From Zanthoxylum bungeanum (lineage: Eukaryota > Streptophyta > Magnoliopsida > Sapindales > Rutaceae), in NCBI GenBank assembly GCA_019454045.1, contig SKCR01023796.1:408526-472525 (forward strand): a stretch of DNA of 64,000 nt, in the 5' to 3' direction. The translations under genes and the position numbers were made by a program. Of this stretch, positions 10,411 to 22,570 are shown piece by piece. Each line of letters opens with the position of its first letter. Position 1 is the stretch's first letter. The notes under the pieces are model-generated. The model did no database searches, was not told the origin of the DNA, and saw only the letters and a program-made list of their open reading frames with translations.

Positions 10411-11246
10411 ATCTTAAGAACTTATTGCTTTAATGTTATTAATAGTAATTCGCATGTTAGGGTTTGAATTTTTTCTGGAAAATACGAACTGTGCATGAAA
10501 AACCCGTAGGGCGTTCGAACGCCCGACGCACGCGAAGGCTAAATATTTGAACTTTCGTTAGAACGTTCGAACGCGTCTTCAAACGCAACTCGAACGCAAG
10601 CCTTCTGCCTTAGAACGTTTGAACGCGTACTAAACGCAACTCAAACGCAAACTCTCTGGAATCGTTCCGTTCGAACGCGTTCACGAACGCTATACGAACG
10701 TGAACTCTCTGGAATCACACCGTTCGACGCGTTATCAAACGCTACTCGAACGTGAACTCTCTGGAAACACTTCGTTCGAACGCGTTATCAAACGCTACTC
10801 GAACGTGAACTCTCTGGAAACACATCGTTCGAACGCGTTATCAAACGCAACACGAACGCACACACACTGGACAGTCTCGTTCGAACGTAGATACGAACGC
10901 GACACTAACGTGATAATCCTGTAATTCTTATAAACTGCAAACTTAAATAATATTAACTTGGTAAGTCATATACTGTTAACACATTAATCTTGGAAGTATA
11001 GATTTAAGTTTTATTAGGTTGTTCAATTATCACAGCATACACATAGTGATAAAGTTGAAATTGATTGGTTGTTGCATAATTGGTTGAGAATTTAAAGTGT
11101 AATAATACACAAGTAATTCCATCCGATCTTGATTGAATTATATATATCTATGTTTATCGTTTATCACTTTGAACAAGATCATTCGTTGATCGTTGTGCAA
11201 TTTGTCTTTCGTAGACTAATTGACCCTGTTGATTTTCCAGTTACAT
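10411..11246 (+). other. 5' leader of decayed Copia
   Basis: Non-coding leader between LTR and gag. It holds the GTTCGAACG minisatellite (10510-10912) and then ~330 bp of AT-rich sequence up to the gag ATG at 11247. Confidence 0.7.
10510..10912 (+). repeat. GTTCGAACG minisatellite array in Copia leader
   Basis: Best-preserved array of the module. Units of about 52 bp read GTTCGAACGCGTTATC, then AAACGCTACTCGAACG, then TGAACTCTCTGGAAACAC. About four regular units (10670-10870) are flanked by more degenerate ones. The string GAACGTGAACTCTCTGGAA is nearly identical to that on the minus strand of the LTR at 543-1616. Confidence 0.9.
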
Positions 11247-14200
11247 ATGGCTAGCGGAAATATCACGGTACCGGTCTCTCATGGAGAAAAACCGGAGAAA
11301 TTTGGTGGGGCAAATTTCAAACAATGGCAAAGTAAGATGCTATTCTACCTGACAACTCTCCAGTTGGCAAAATTCCTCAAAGATCCTCCGGGTCCTGTGG
11401 AGGGTGAATCTGAGAAGGCCAAGGGAGCGAGAACAGACTTGGATGTCTGGAGACTTCTTATGCAAGAACTACCTTTTGGGTGGTCTTGACAATACCCTGT
11501 ACAATGTGTACCAAGGCATGACTTCTGCGAAGATTCTCTGGGAATCTCTCGAGAAGAAGTATAAAACTCTGAAGATGCCGGACAAAAGAAATTTGTCGTG
11601 GGTAGGTTCCTGGACTACAAGATGGTAGATTCAAGGACGGTGATGTCTCAGTTGGGTGAATTGCAATTGATCATTCATGAAATAGGATGAGGGGATGAAA
11701 CTCTGTGAGATGTTTCAAGTTGCCGCCATAATTGAAAAGTTGCCTCCATCATGGAAGGACTTCAGGAGCTATCTGAAACACAAAAGAAGCAGATGAGCCT
11801 TGAAGACCTCAGTGTTCGATTGAGAATCGAGGAGGACAACAGGATGTCCGAGAAGGCCAGCTACAAGACTCTGGAGTCTAAGGCCCACATCATTGAAGGT
11901 GCAAAGGGTAGCAAAAAGAGAAAGAACAGTGGATCTGACTCTGGGAACAAGAAGTTCAAGGAAAATGCTACAACTGTGGAAAAAGCGGTCATATGTCAAA
12001 GGACTGCAGGAACAAGAAGTCTCAGGACAAGGGCAAGAAAAAGAAATATGAGGCCCATGTTACTGAAGGCGAGCAGCTGACTGATGATATCTCAGAGATG
12101 GAACTATCAGCAGTGGTAACCGAAGCCAACATAGTTGGGAATCCGAGAGAATGGTGGGTAGACACTGGGGCTACTCGTCATATCTGTGCAGACAGTAAGA
12201 TGTTTTCCATGTACCAGAAGGTCGATGGCGGCGATCATCTGACAATGGGAAACTCGTCTACCTCTCAGGTGGTTGGACAAGGCACAGTTGTTCTGAAGAT
12301 GACATCCGGAAAGGAGCTAACATTGAAGAATGTACTGCACGTTCCAGATATTCGGAAGAACGGTCTCGGGCTCTCTTCTTAGTAAGCTGGGTTTTAAGCT
12401 TGTATTTGTTTCTGACAAGTTTGTAATGACTAAGAATGATATGTATGTAGGAAAAAGATACCACCTACTGAGGGCCTTTTCAAGCTAAATGTAATGACTG
12501 TTAATCGTGCTATTAATAAAGCTAGTTCGTCTGCTTATATTATTGTGTCACAAAATGTATGGCATGGGAGGTTAGGACATGTTAATTATGATACATGCGT
12601 AATTAATTAACATGGACCTCATACCTAAATTTTCAATTGATAGCCAACATAAGTGTGAAGCATGTGTTGAAGCAAAAATGCATAGAACATCATTTCATTC
12701 TATCGAACGCAGTTCTGAACCGCTAGAACTTGTACATACTGATGTATGTGACATGAATATTGTGCAAACAAGAGGCGGTAAAAAGTACTTTGTCACTTTT
12801 ATCGATGACAGCACAAGATTCTGTTATGTGTACTTGTTGAGAAGCAAAGCAGAAGCTATTGAAAGCTTTGTACACTATAGAGCGAAGTTGAAAATCAACT
12901 TGGCAAGAAAATCAAAAGAATCAGGAGTGATAGAGGTGGTGAATACGTTTCACCATTCGGTGAATATTGTTCTGTGCACGGAATTATTCACGAAACCACT
13001 GCTCCTTATTCTCCTCAACAGAACGGAATTGCGGAACGCAAAAACCGAACGTTGAAGGAAATGATGAACGCCATGTTGACAAGTTCGGGTTTACCCCAGA
13101 ACTTGTGGGGGGAAGCCTTGCTTTCCGCAAACTACGTTCTGAACAAGCTTCCTCACAGAAGACTGGACAAGACACCATATGAATTGTGGAAAGGTTTCGT
13201 ACCTTCCTACAAATACCTCAAAGTGTGGGGGTGTCTTGCCAAAGTAATGGTTCCTAAACCTAAGAAGGTTAGAATAGGACCCAAAACTGTTGACTGTATA
13301 TTCATTGGATATGCTCACAACAGTAGTGCGTATCGATTCTTGGTGCACAAGTCGAGATTCCTGACATCAATCCTAATATGATAATTGAGTCAAGGAATGC
13401 GATATTTTTTGAAGAGACATTTCCTTGTAAGGAAAGACAAGTAACTGGGTCTCTCAAAAGAACATTGATACTGTCAATGACAGTGATCAAGTTGACCAAG
13501 AATCAGATCAACGTGTAAATGCTGAGACAATCGAGCCTAGACGTAGCAAAAGAGCTAGAACGTCTAAGTCGTTTGGTCCCGATTTTCTAACATACTTGTT
13601 AGAAAATGAGCCTCAAAGTTATAAAGAAGCTGTAACTTCTCCGAGGCACCTCTTTGGAAAGAGGCTATTAACAGTGAGATTGATTCAATCCTACAGAACC
13701 ATACTTGGGAGTTGGTTGATCTTCCGCCAGGTTGTAAGCCGCTGGGCTACAAATGGATATTCAAAAGGAAGATGAAAACGGATGGATCAATAGATAAGTA
13801 TAAGGCAAGACTTGTCATAAAAGGTTATAGACAAAAGGAAGGCCTTGATTACTTTGACACCTATTCACCGGTGACTCGTATCACATCGATAAGAATGCTC
13901 ATAGCCATAGCAGCTATATTTGGTCTTGAAATACATCAAATGGATGTAAAGACAGCATTCTTGAATGGTGAATTGGATGAAGAAATTTACATGGAACAAC
14001 CAGAAGGGTTTAGTGTTCCTGGACAAAACAGAAGGTGTGCAAACTTGTAAAATCCTTGTACGGATTAAAACAAGCACCGAAACAATGGCATGAGAAATTT
14101 GACAAAGAGATGTTGTCAAATGGGTTTAAAACCAATGAGTGTGATAAGTGTGTGTACACCAAATCAACTCAAAAGGATATGTCATTGTGTGTCTCTATGT

Positions 14201-15138
14201 AGACGATATGCTGATAATTGGTAGTAATCATGAAATGATTAGTCTACCAAAAACGTGTTATCCAGATTTGATATGAAAGATATGGGGATAGCTGATGTGA
14301 TCCTAGGAATAAAGATTTCTAGGACATCAGACGGATATATATTATCACAGACTCATTATATTGAGAAGATACTCGATAAATATATCAAGGGGATCTAAAT
14401 GTGGCTAGAACCCCTGTAGACCTAACTCTTCATTTATCAAAGAATACTGGTTCAAGCATATCGCAACTAGAGTATTCGAGAATCATCGGAAGTCTGATGT
14501 ATCTCACGAATTGCACACGACCTGATATCGCTCAAGCTGTGAATCGGCTTAGCAGATATACGAGTAATCCAGGACACAACCACTGGAAAGCCATAGTAAG
14601 AGTTTTGAGGTATCTGAGAGAAACTTCAAAATATGGGCTACATTACGAGAGATATCCTGCTGTACTAGAGGGTACAGCGATGCTAACTGGATATCTGATA
14701 CGGTGGATTCCAAATCCACGAGTGGATTTGTTTTCACACTTGGTAATGCGGCCGTGTCATGGAAATCCTCGAGGCAAACATGTATTGCCCGGTCTACTAT
14801 GGAATCAGAGTTCATAGCGTTAGACAAAACAGCGGAAGAAGCAGAATGGCTTAGAACTTCCTGGAGGATATTCCTAGTTGGCCCAAACCGGTGCCAGCGA
14901 TAAGCATACATTGTGACAGCCAATCGGCTATTGGGAGAGCCCAAAATACAATGTATAATGGTAAGTCTCGACACATACGTCGGAGACATAATACCATACG
15001 TCAACTGCTCTCAAGTGGCATAATAACGATCGATTATGTCAGTCGAAGGAAAACCTAGCGGATCCACTAACTAAAGGTTTACCTCGAGAGCAAGTTGAGA
15101 AGTCATCGAGGGGAATGGGCTTGAAGCCTATAATCTAA
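11247..15138 (+). pseudogene. Copia gag-pol, broken by frameshifts and stops
   Basis: Starts MASGNITVPVSHGEKPEKF, a Copia-type gag. A zinc knuckle (residues [14 protein letters not shown], about 11966-12007) is split between two frames. Protease motif [12 protein letters not shown] at about 12152-12187. Integrase: LVHTDVCD and FIDDSTRF (about 12731-12826), then [14 protein letters not shown] (about 13007-13050). RT: YKARLVIKGYRQKEG (about 13800), DVKTAFLNGELDEEIYMEQP (about 13945-14003), and the active-site YVDDML (about 14197-14214) in a different frame. RNase H tail ends DPLTKGLP...LKPII before the stop at 15136-15138. At least seven frame changes and several stops make it non-functional. 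Confidence 0.92.
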
Positions 15139-15716
15139 GAATTGTCACTGTGGAAACCCAACCTAGTTGACTGGAGATCCCAAGATCTAGGTTCAAAAGG
15201 GACAACAGAAACTTTGTGCAATTCAAAACAAGCACTGAAGAGTTTTGTACTCTTTCCCATTCCGATAATGACGCTGAGTGTTGTCTGTCATTGGTTAGGA
15301 TAAGCTAAGGCTTTTAATGATCACTATATTAGGAGATGAGTCCTAATGGGGGTAAAGACAGATTACCTCTTCATAGTAGATCACCTATTTCAAGTAAGAA
15401 GTGAGGCCGCTTCCATGGGAACCTTTAAAGGCGGGTTACCCTAAAGTGCTTGATGAATCCAGGACCGTTGTTCAGGGCCAAAATGAACACAACCGTAGAA
15501 CGGGTAAATGGTCGAATTAAAGCTGTGTGTTGGCAATTGTCTTGGTTTACACCAACGGCAGAACAGTTCAAGACTATGGGTCACTGGTTTGCCAAGTAAA
15601 TCCGATTGTCATTCACTAGGAAAGGTTCAAGGCGAAAGCTACCTATTTCGATGCAGCTTTAGCTCACGGTATCTCTCTCACGTGTCTGAATAAATATTTG
15701 AAGAATTGTGGGGGAT
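15139..15716 (+). other. 3' untranslated part of decayed Copia
   Basis: Non-coding stretch between pol and the 3' LTR, ending in the purine tract GAAGAATTGTGGGGGAT. No separate ORF is convincing. Confidence 0.6.
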
Positions 15717-16235
15717 TGTTGTAAATTCTTCAATTATTTCATAAGGGTATTTATGTCTTTGTATATGGCCAAGGGGTGCTTTGAGTGGTTACAATCCTTA
15801 GAGGGTTGCAACCCCACCCCAAGGGTGTTCTATGGCACCCCTCCATGCCTTTATAAGGGGTCATATACTCCTAATTTAGGAGGTTTTTGAAGATAAAAGA
15901 CATATATCCCAATTCAACAGACATTTGGTTTTTTCTTTTTGGTTTTGAGAGAGATCCACCATTTTTATCCTAGTTCAAACACTTGTGAAGGTGTGCACCT
16001 TGAACAAGTAGAATCCAAGTTATCCTGGGAGAACATTGGCAATTCGAATCCGTATAGCACCTGTGACGGGGCCAATAAGTTCTTAAGGACAGAGTTTTTC
16101 TCTCGACTTGGACAATCGAATCAGGTTTTTCTGGTTCTTATGTTTTAGGGTTATATGCATCTAGATCTACTTTTGAAGTTTGATCCGTTTGATTTGCATG
16201 TTTATATTACTGTTTGATGACACATAATTGTTACA
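15717..16235 (+). repeat. 3' LTR of decayed Copia
   Basis: 519 bp, TGTTGTAAATTC...ATTGTTACA, aligned along its length with 9893-10410 with scattered substitutions and indels. Confidence 0.88.
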
Positions 16236-16495
16236 TGTGAGATTAGAGAGTTGTAAAATTCTTTACACTATAGTGAAATCCTTCTAACATTTGCCCGTGG
16301 ATGTTTCCCTCATATTGGGGTTTTTACCACGTTAATTTGTGTCATGTTGCTTTATTTTACTTGTTAATATTTATGGTAGGCTAAGTCTCCTAATTGTTAT
16401 TGTATTGTTATATGATAGACAACGCCTCATGAACTAACAATTATTCTCAATTTTACTTTATTTACGTGCCAACTTCAACCCACAATCTCCCAACA
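16236..16495 (+). mobile_element. 3' part of an LTR interrupted by the Copia
   Basis: U5-like sequence (GCCCGTGGATGTTTCCCTCA, then TTTTTACCACGTTAATTTGTG) of the kind found before LTR ends. It reads on naturally from 9892. A reverse-oriented homologue lies at 54012-54225, and both end in ..AACA. Confidence 0.5.
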
Positions 16496-16504
16496 AATAG
16501 TTTT

Positions 16505-16670
16505 CAGGGGGTGTGGTTTTGTTGCATAAATTTTAGGATTTGATTGTTCAAGTCATATGTTCAATTTCATGGGGTGTACTTCTTATAAGAGCCTGAAATA
16601 GCTGATAGATTTACCTATTCCGCTTAAGTCCAAATCGAATGATTTGATTAGAATGTTTCAAAAAATAATA
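16505..16670 (+). mobile_element. tRNA-derived SINE, copy 3
   Basis: Shares the order TTTAGGATTTGATTGTTCAAGT, ATGGGGTGTACTTCTTATAA, GAGCCTGAAATAGCTGA, ATTCCGCTTAAGTCCAAATC with the other copies. B box degraded to TGTTCAATTTC. It lies directly beside the LTR remnant end. Confidence 0.62.
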
Positions 16671-17171
16671 ATTTAGACAATTAATTAAGTAAAAACAACA
16701 TGAAGGTTGTGTGCTCAATAAAGCTGTCATTCAACAATGTTAGACTACTTTCTTTTTCTAAAATAATAATTTTAAGAAGTAAAATTTGAATTTTTAAAAA
16801 ACATAGAAAAAAAATTCGGTCATAAAGAAATGCTCAAAAAATGAAAAAAAAAAAAAAACATTTTATCTGAAATTAATGTACCAACAGATTAATCAAATTA
16901 TCATCATTTTAAATGTATTTTAATTAGATCACAAATGTCTGATAAAATAGCAAGGCTATCATGCTTTTGAACTTTGACTCACAGGATCATTTTATTTTGG
17001 AGAAAGTTTTTTATGAAACGGACATATGGATAATATAATCCCTTCGACTATTGATATTTTAATTATATATATAATTTGAAATTAATTAATAAAAGAAAAA
17101 AATATTAATTAATATTTATTTGAGGGATACATTTCCTATCCGTGACGGATGTATATAGGGACCAGTGGGGA
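16671..17171. other. Intergenic, nothing recognised
   Basis: AT-rich, with poly(A) at about 16843-16858. I see no gene or paired element ends. Confidence 0.4.
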
Positions 17172-17650
17172 TAGGGATGGCAAAATCCGGATCCGGATCC
17201 GGAAGCAGTTTCATTGCCCGGGTCCGGACTCGGCTCCGGGAAAATATACACGGGTCCGGATCCGGGTGTATCCGGTCCGGTCCCGGATCTACCCGGTCCG
17301 GATCCGGATACTCGTTTTTATTTTTTTTTTAATTTTTTAATTTTGAATTGTATTATTTTATATTTAAATTTGTATTTTGTCAATTTTATTAGTTTTACTT
17401 CAATTCTTTTATATTTTTTTACATATGCATATTATTTTGTATTTTGTATTATATTTTAATTTATTATATTATTTTTTTTCCGGACTGAAGTCTATTCAGG
17501 GCGGACCTGTGCGATTCCGGATCCGGACCCGGATTCACCCGGGTCCTAATTTTTAAGACCCAGCTCCGAATATTTTAATCACGGACCCGATCGTCCGGGT
17601 CCATGCGGATCCGAGCCGGATCCGAGTCTGCCTGCTAAATGCCATCCTTT
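17172..17650. mobile_element. hAT-like MITE with TCCGGATCCGG repeats
   Basis: Starts TAGGGATGGCAAAA and ends TGCCATCCTTT, an inverted repeat apart from the last three bases. Subterminal regions are packed with the palindrome TCCGGATCCGG and the centre is AT-rich. Flanking 8-mers AGTGGGGA / AATGGGAG match at 5 of 8. The open frames across it are repeat artefacts. Confidence 0.7.
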
Positions 17651-18854
17651 AATGGGAGCATTGGCCCCATAATTTTTAACATATTATGTAGGTCCAAGCC
17701 CAAATTAGTTAAAAAAAATCTAATACACTTTTGCATCAATCTCATTCTTAAACATGTCTAAAATAAATGATAGTCTTGAACTTATTTAGATCATTATATT
17801 TAGTTTGTATGTGTATGAATAATTGACTACTTTTTATTTTAAATCCACTCATTTTTATGTATTTTTCTATTTGAAAATGAATAGGGATTTCATACATTAA
17901 ATAGAAAAAAATAATCATGTTTATGCATATATTTGGTTATTGAACTTATAATTTATTGATATATTCGTAGTAATTAATTTACTAAACCATATCGTGTTGT
18001 AATATATAAGATATTCATATATCAATATAAATAAAAAATATTTTTTTATATTTATTTTTCTTAATTTTACTCTCAGTAATAAAAACAATTTATTCATTTT
18101 CAATACACCTCGAAAAAGCTGTACGGCTAATCTGTAATTGGACCTTTTTAAGTACCATAGCCAGATGCAATTTCTCTTTCACTTCTTGAATTGTCACATC
18201 CACTGCAAAAATAATAATTTAAATGTGTTTGGTGAAAAAATATTATACCGATAATATAAATTAATTTATAAATTATGAAACAAATATTAGAATATAAATT
18301 AATATTAAAAAATAATCTCAAATTATAATATTATGATTTTGTGAGTATTAACATTAGTGTTAAAGAACGTGTTTGATAACATATTTTAACACTGGTGAAA
18401 TCCTCTATCAAATAGAGCCTATAAATTTGTAAATTTCACTTCTAAGATAATAGATTTGAAATCTTTTATTTTTATTTTTTAAAAATTATCTATTAATTTT
18501 TTTTTTATTATTCTAACAATAGTAACATAAAAATGATTCTTTATTGTTAAAATAATAGGGATTTGATGTAATTAATAATCGAATAAATAATTATGAAAAA
18601 AATTAGAGTTTTATTGATTTTTTTTTTTTTGTAAAATAAAATTATTGATGGTTATTAGATAATAATTTAAATATAATTAAATCTTCTTCATACATTATTA
18701 TTAAAATACAAGTGTCAGAAGATTATAAAATTTTTAATATAACTCTGCTCAACTTAACAATGGATTCAAATTCTTATAAATTTTTTTTTAGGATTAAATG
18801 GTTTAAAAAACACCATTAAAATTGGAATTTTAACTATAGTCTAATCATGTGATT
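17651..18854. other. Intergenic AT-rich DNA
   Basis: Very AT-rich with many ATTT/AATA words. No gene, tRNA-like structure or terminal repeat pair recognised. Confidence 0.45.
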
Positions 18855-18950
18855 ACCTAGGACAGCCGAATGTTTTATCTAGTCAGCTTAAATCCGGAAG
18901 ATGTGATTTGACAGTGAGATTTTCAATATTTCCAAAAAAATAAAAAATAA
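18855..18950 (+). mobile_element. SINE fragment, copy 4 (3' half)
   Basis: Contains CTAGGACAGCCGAATGTTTT, AGTCAGCTTAAATCCGGAAG and GAGATTTTCAATATTTCC plus an A-rich tail, matching the 3' body of the SINE family. The tRNA-like head is absent. Confidence 0.55.
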
Positions 18951-19198
18951 AAAATAAAAATATTCATATGATTATATTTTATAGGTTACTGTTTATTTTC
19001 TGACCATCTAAAGATCGTTAAAATAAAAATACCATACTCCTAAATATAAAATTGGACTCATAAATTATTTAAAATTCATGCATTAAAAAAAATTGTAAGT
19101 AAATTTGCCATATTGAATAAAAAAAAATAGAGATTAATCTGTTGATCGAAAGTTTAATTTTAGAGAACATATTTTTAGGATACTCAATTGTCTTAATG

Positions 19199-19340
19199 AG
19201 TGTGGTTTGATCGCAAATGATCTAAAATTTGACTGTCGAGTGAGGTATATTTCTTGTAAAAATTTAGGACAATTGATAATTTTATCAATTCCACTTAAGC
19301 TCAAATCGAATAATTTGATGATGAGATTTCCAAAAATAAC
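19199..19340 (+). mobile_element. SINE copy 5, diverged
   Basis: AGTGTGGTTTGATCGCAAAT, ATTTCTTGTAAAAATTTAGG, TTCCACTTAAGCTCAAATCG and GATGAGATTTCCAAAAA follow the family order. The B box has been lost. Confidence 0.55.
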
Positions 19341-19799
19341 ATATACATTATCATCAATAACAGGTCGTGCTCGTTAGTATTTCCCTTAGAATTTTTTTTT
19401 TGAGTTTTTATTTTATTTTTTATTTTTATTTTTTGTTTTTATCGTATGACACAAATGCCTATAATTAATGGATAACGTTGTTGTTATTATTATTATAAAA
19501 TAAAAAATAAAAATAATTAAGAGGCGTCGTCGAGTCCCATCCTTCACATGCTTTAATGCTTTTTATTTGACTGTCAATTTTGACCATTTGACCACTCTCC
19601 CAATATTTTTCAACTTGTATTTTATTTTCATTAAAAAAAAAAAATTTTACTTTTACCAAACAGCTCATTGCATGCAATACAAGACAGTCTTTTCAATAGT
19701 TATTTTCGACCTAAAATATTAAAATCATCTAATATCAGAAATTTAATGAATAATAATTAAATTTTGATTTAGAAATTAGATAATCAAAATAAGTTAATG
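19341..19799. other. Intergenic, nothing recognised
   Basis: Low-complexity T-rich and A-rich sequence. No coding or paired-repeat signal. Confidence 0.4.
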
Positions 19800-21101
19800 A
19801 AATGACATAGAAAACTTAGGAAACATAAAATTCACTCACACAACTTGACGTTCAAATGCTGAAGTACGTGTTTGAGATCGAAAGACCCCTTATGCGCTGA
19901 ATCTATAAAACATGTCTTCAAACACGATTAGTTTACTAAGACATACGATCCTATATATGCGTTTGAATACTACGTGTATCTATGTTGACATGATAACTTG
20001 AGACGTTTCTTTAACATCCTAAGTTATGTTGGGACATTGCTTAAACTAACTTACTATCACTTGCACGCATGACATGACATGCTCGTAATGAGCTATCAAG
20101 ACATTTCAAAGCGACCAATATGGCCACTCGAGACATCCAAAACACAACCGAGGAAGCTTACAGCCAGAAACCCCAAAATCACGACAACATCAACATGTGG
20201 CAACCATGCGACTACACATGGCGCCACAATCATGCTTCTCAACTCACAATCTCAACAATAACCATAAATTATGGACTATTACATGCTCATGCCATAATAA
20301 TCATGCATACCCATACTCTAAATCCATGAAAATGAGCAAATCCAAACCTAGGCATTGATCTAACCCAATCCATGCATGAATCATGTCATCAATCACTTAT
20401 CTAAGCACGATTAGCTTGCTAGCTAACCAATATCATGAAAAACAAAATGGATAATGTGTGGGTCTCACCCGAGAAACGAATGATAAAATGCAAAACAAAA
20501 TCTAGGAATGAGGATAAGGAGCTTACTTGTTTTCATTAGCGTTAGGAAATGCTTGAAAAACTCTCCAAATTGAGTTTGATTTGAAGAGAAAGATAAGGGT
20601 TTTGTTGAGAGAGAGAGAGAGAGAGAGAGATGTGAGGGAGAAATGAAGAAAATATGTAAATGACTCTATTTATAGTTGGCAGAAATTCCAGAATTTATTG
20701 TTTAAAAATTATAGTGCTGTTCGAACGCCCGTTGAACGCCACTCGAACACGTGTAATTTTTCAAAGGCACGTTCGAACGAGCAGAAGAATATCACATGAA
20801 TGCTAACACACAGTAAGGTTGCGTTCGAACGAACTTTAGAACGCAACTTGATCGAAAATTCTCTGGGAATTTTCATTCGAACGGTTAGGGAATGTGCCAT
20901 AAAACGTACTTTGATTGCATTCGAACGTTGGAACGAATGCATAATAAACGTGATTATTGAATTTTCAGACTCTATATATATGGATAGAACTTGACTTGTT
21001 CATAATGGGTCAACACACACAGATACCTTACATGTGCATAAAATATCGCATGCATGAACTATAAAATCATGCTAGACATGCTAAACATCTGGGATGTTAC
21101 A
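19800..21101 (-). mobile_element. LTR-like segment with GTTCGAACG cluster
   Basis: On the minus strand it begins TGTAACATCCCAGATG at 21101, a typical LTR start. It carries the GTTCGAACG cluster, then a TATA box TATAAATA (plus 20667-20674), then a (GA)n run (20607-20630, minus TC-rich leader). It interrupts the Athila-like relic at 21102. The left end (about 19800) is approximate; no partner LTR or duplication was found, so it is probably a solo or truncated LTR. Confidence 0.5.
20717..20952 (+). repeat. GTTCGAACG minisatellite cluster
   Basis: Diverged units on the plus strand: GTTCGAACGCCCGTTGAACG, GCGTTCGAACGAACTTTAG, GAAAATTCTCTGGGAATTTT, GCATTCGAACG. The CTCTGG core follows the GTTCGAACG half as in the Copia leader. 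Lies ~45 bp upstream (minus sense) of a TATA box. Confidence 0.75.
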
Positions 21102-21870
21102 CATTCTATCAAGCTCACATGTGGTGTCAATGATGATAGTTTCCTCATGTTGTGATGTGTCCCCTTATGTCAAGAGATTTTTAGTAGAATCACACAGTTG
21201 TTTTTACCCAACTCTTTGTTCCACAACTTCCTTATAGATGCACTCAATGAAAATATGAGGTTTATAAATCAATTATAGATTATGTTTGCTCAGAATCTTG
21301 AATGGAAATATTAGTCTATATATACAACTATGTCTCTCTCCTATTATAGTGATGTCCTTGTAATTATTTTGATTCCATAGGTGTTCTATAGTGTCATCTA
21401 TTAGTGTTCCTTATGGGTTTTGAGCGATGGGGCGCAGCGGAAGCGCGGTTCGGGCGAAATCATATTTTAAATTTTTTTCAAAATACCAAATAATTTATTC
21501 AATATCTAATATGAATAATTTATTCATATTTCACCTAAACCTATTTATTCAAAATCAATATTAACATAAATAATGTTGAAACGTCGCGAAACTTTTACGA
21601 AAACCGTTTTTTCCGCAAAATGACGTAAATGTGTTTTTGACCGAACCGATCACCCGACACTTATGGAAACAGCCCAGGTCAGCTCCAATAGTGTCGGGGA
21701 AGTTCATGGGCTGGTTGAACAGTGGCAGATTCACTGTTTGGACAGCCATCATCCGGTTGTCTCAAAATCCACCCGGTAACGTCGTTTTTGGCCGTTTTCG
21801 CTTATTTCAAGTCGGAAACACTTTCCGGCAATTGTTCCAACTCTCAAAATACATTCAAAATATTCATAAG

Positions 21871-22570
21871 TAGACCTGGCCACCGGTTCGGTTCCGGTTC
21901 GGAACCGAACCGAACCGGCCGGTTCCCGGTTCCACAAGTGTGGAACCGGAACCGTAAACCGAACCGGAACCGAACCGGTCGGTTCCGGTTCAGTTTACGG
22001 TTCCCCTTTCCGGTTTTTTTTTTTTTTTTATAATAAATTTTAAAAAATAGAAAAAATTCTATAATCGTAATGTTTTTTCATACTATTACATCATTTTTAT
22101 AGAATCTTTTTTTTATAAAATTATTTTAACATATAATCTTTTTTATAGCCAACTCTTGGATAGTGTTTTCTTTATATAAGCGATGTGGGATATTTGTTAC
22201 TTGGCTATTGTGTCCCACATTGCTTATATAAAGAATTCAATAACCAAGAGTTGGTTATAAAAAGGATATGGACATTCATGTTTTAGTATTGCAATTTTAA
22301 ACCTCATTAAGTCATAATTATTAATAAAAAAAATTGAGATTTACTTGAGGAACCTTACGGTTCCAAGAAATAAATTTTTTTTTTTTTACTTCTGATTCCA
22401 ACCGGAACCGTACGGTTCCGGTTGGAACCGCTGGAACCGTTCGGTTCCAGCGGTTCCAACCGGTTCGGTCAGGGTAAGAACCCTAACCGAACCGGTCAGG
22501 TTCCGGAACCGGAACCGTCCGGTTCCAACCGTTCGGTTCCGGTTCGGAACCGGAACCTTGGCCGGGTCTA
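21871..22570. mobile_element. hAT MITE with snRNA-type promoter motifs, copy 2
   Basis: 700 bp; ends TAGACCTGGCC...GGCCGGGTCTA; perfect 8-bp duplication TTCATAAG (21863-21870 and 22571-22578). Subterminal ACCGGTTCGG / GGAACCG repeats on both sides. The centre is the same USE-TATA inverted module as in 6337-7280, here as a single copy. Confidence 0.93.
22181..22263. promoter_or_regulatory. Divergent USE-TATA pair
   Basis: Minus-strand USE ATCCCACATCG (22181-22191) and plus-strand near-match GTCCCACATTG (22212-22222). Plus TATA TATAAAAA at 22256-22263, 33 bp after the USE; minus TATAAAA at about 22140-22146, at a similar distance. Conserved with 6636-6717 although surrounding MITE sequence has diverged. 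Confidence 0.5.

Larger units (their letters stand above)
9893..16235 (+). mobile_element. Decayed Copia LTR retrotransposon
   Basis: The 5' LTR (9893-10410) and 3' LTR (15717-16235) start TGTTGTAA and end TTAACA / TTACA. A purine tract TGTGGGGGAT precedes the 3' LTR. Internal order is leader, gag, protease, integrase, RT, RNase H, as in Copia. The LTRs differ by many indels, so the insertion is old. TGTG is found on both sides but a clean 5-bp duplication is not. No standard PBS is recognisable after the 5' LTR. Confidence 0.9.

Noticed and set aside
20607..20630. (GA)n run as a novel element
   Set aside because: Ordinary microsatellite, in a position typical of TC-rich leaders on the other strand.
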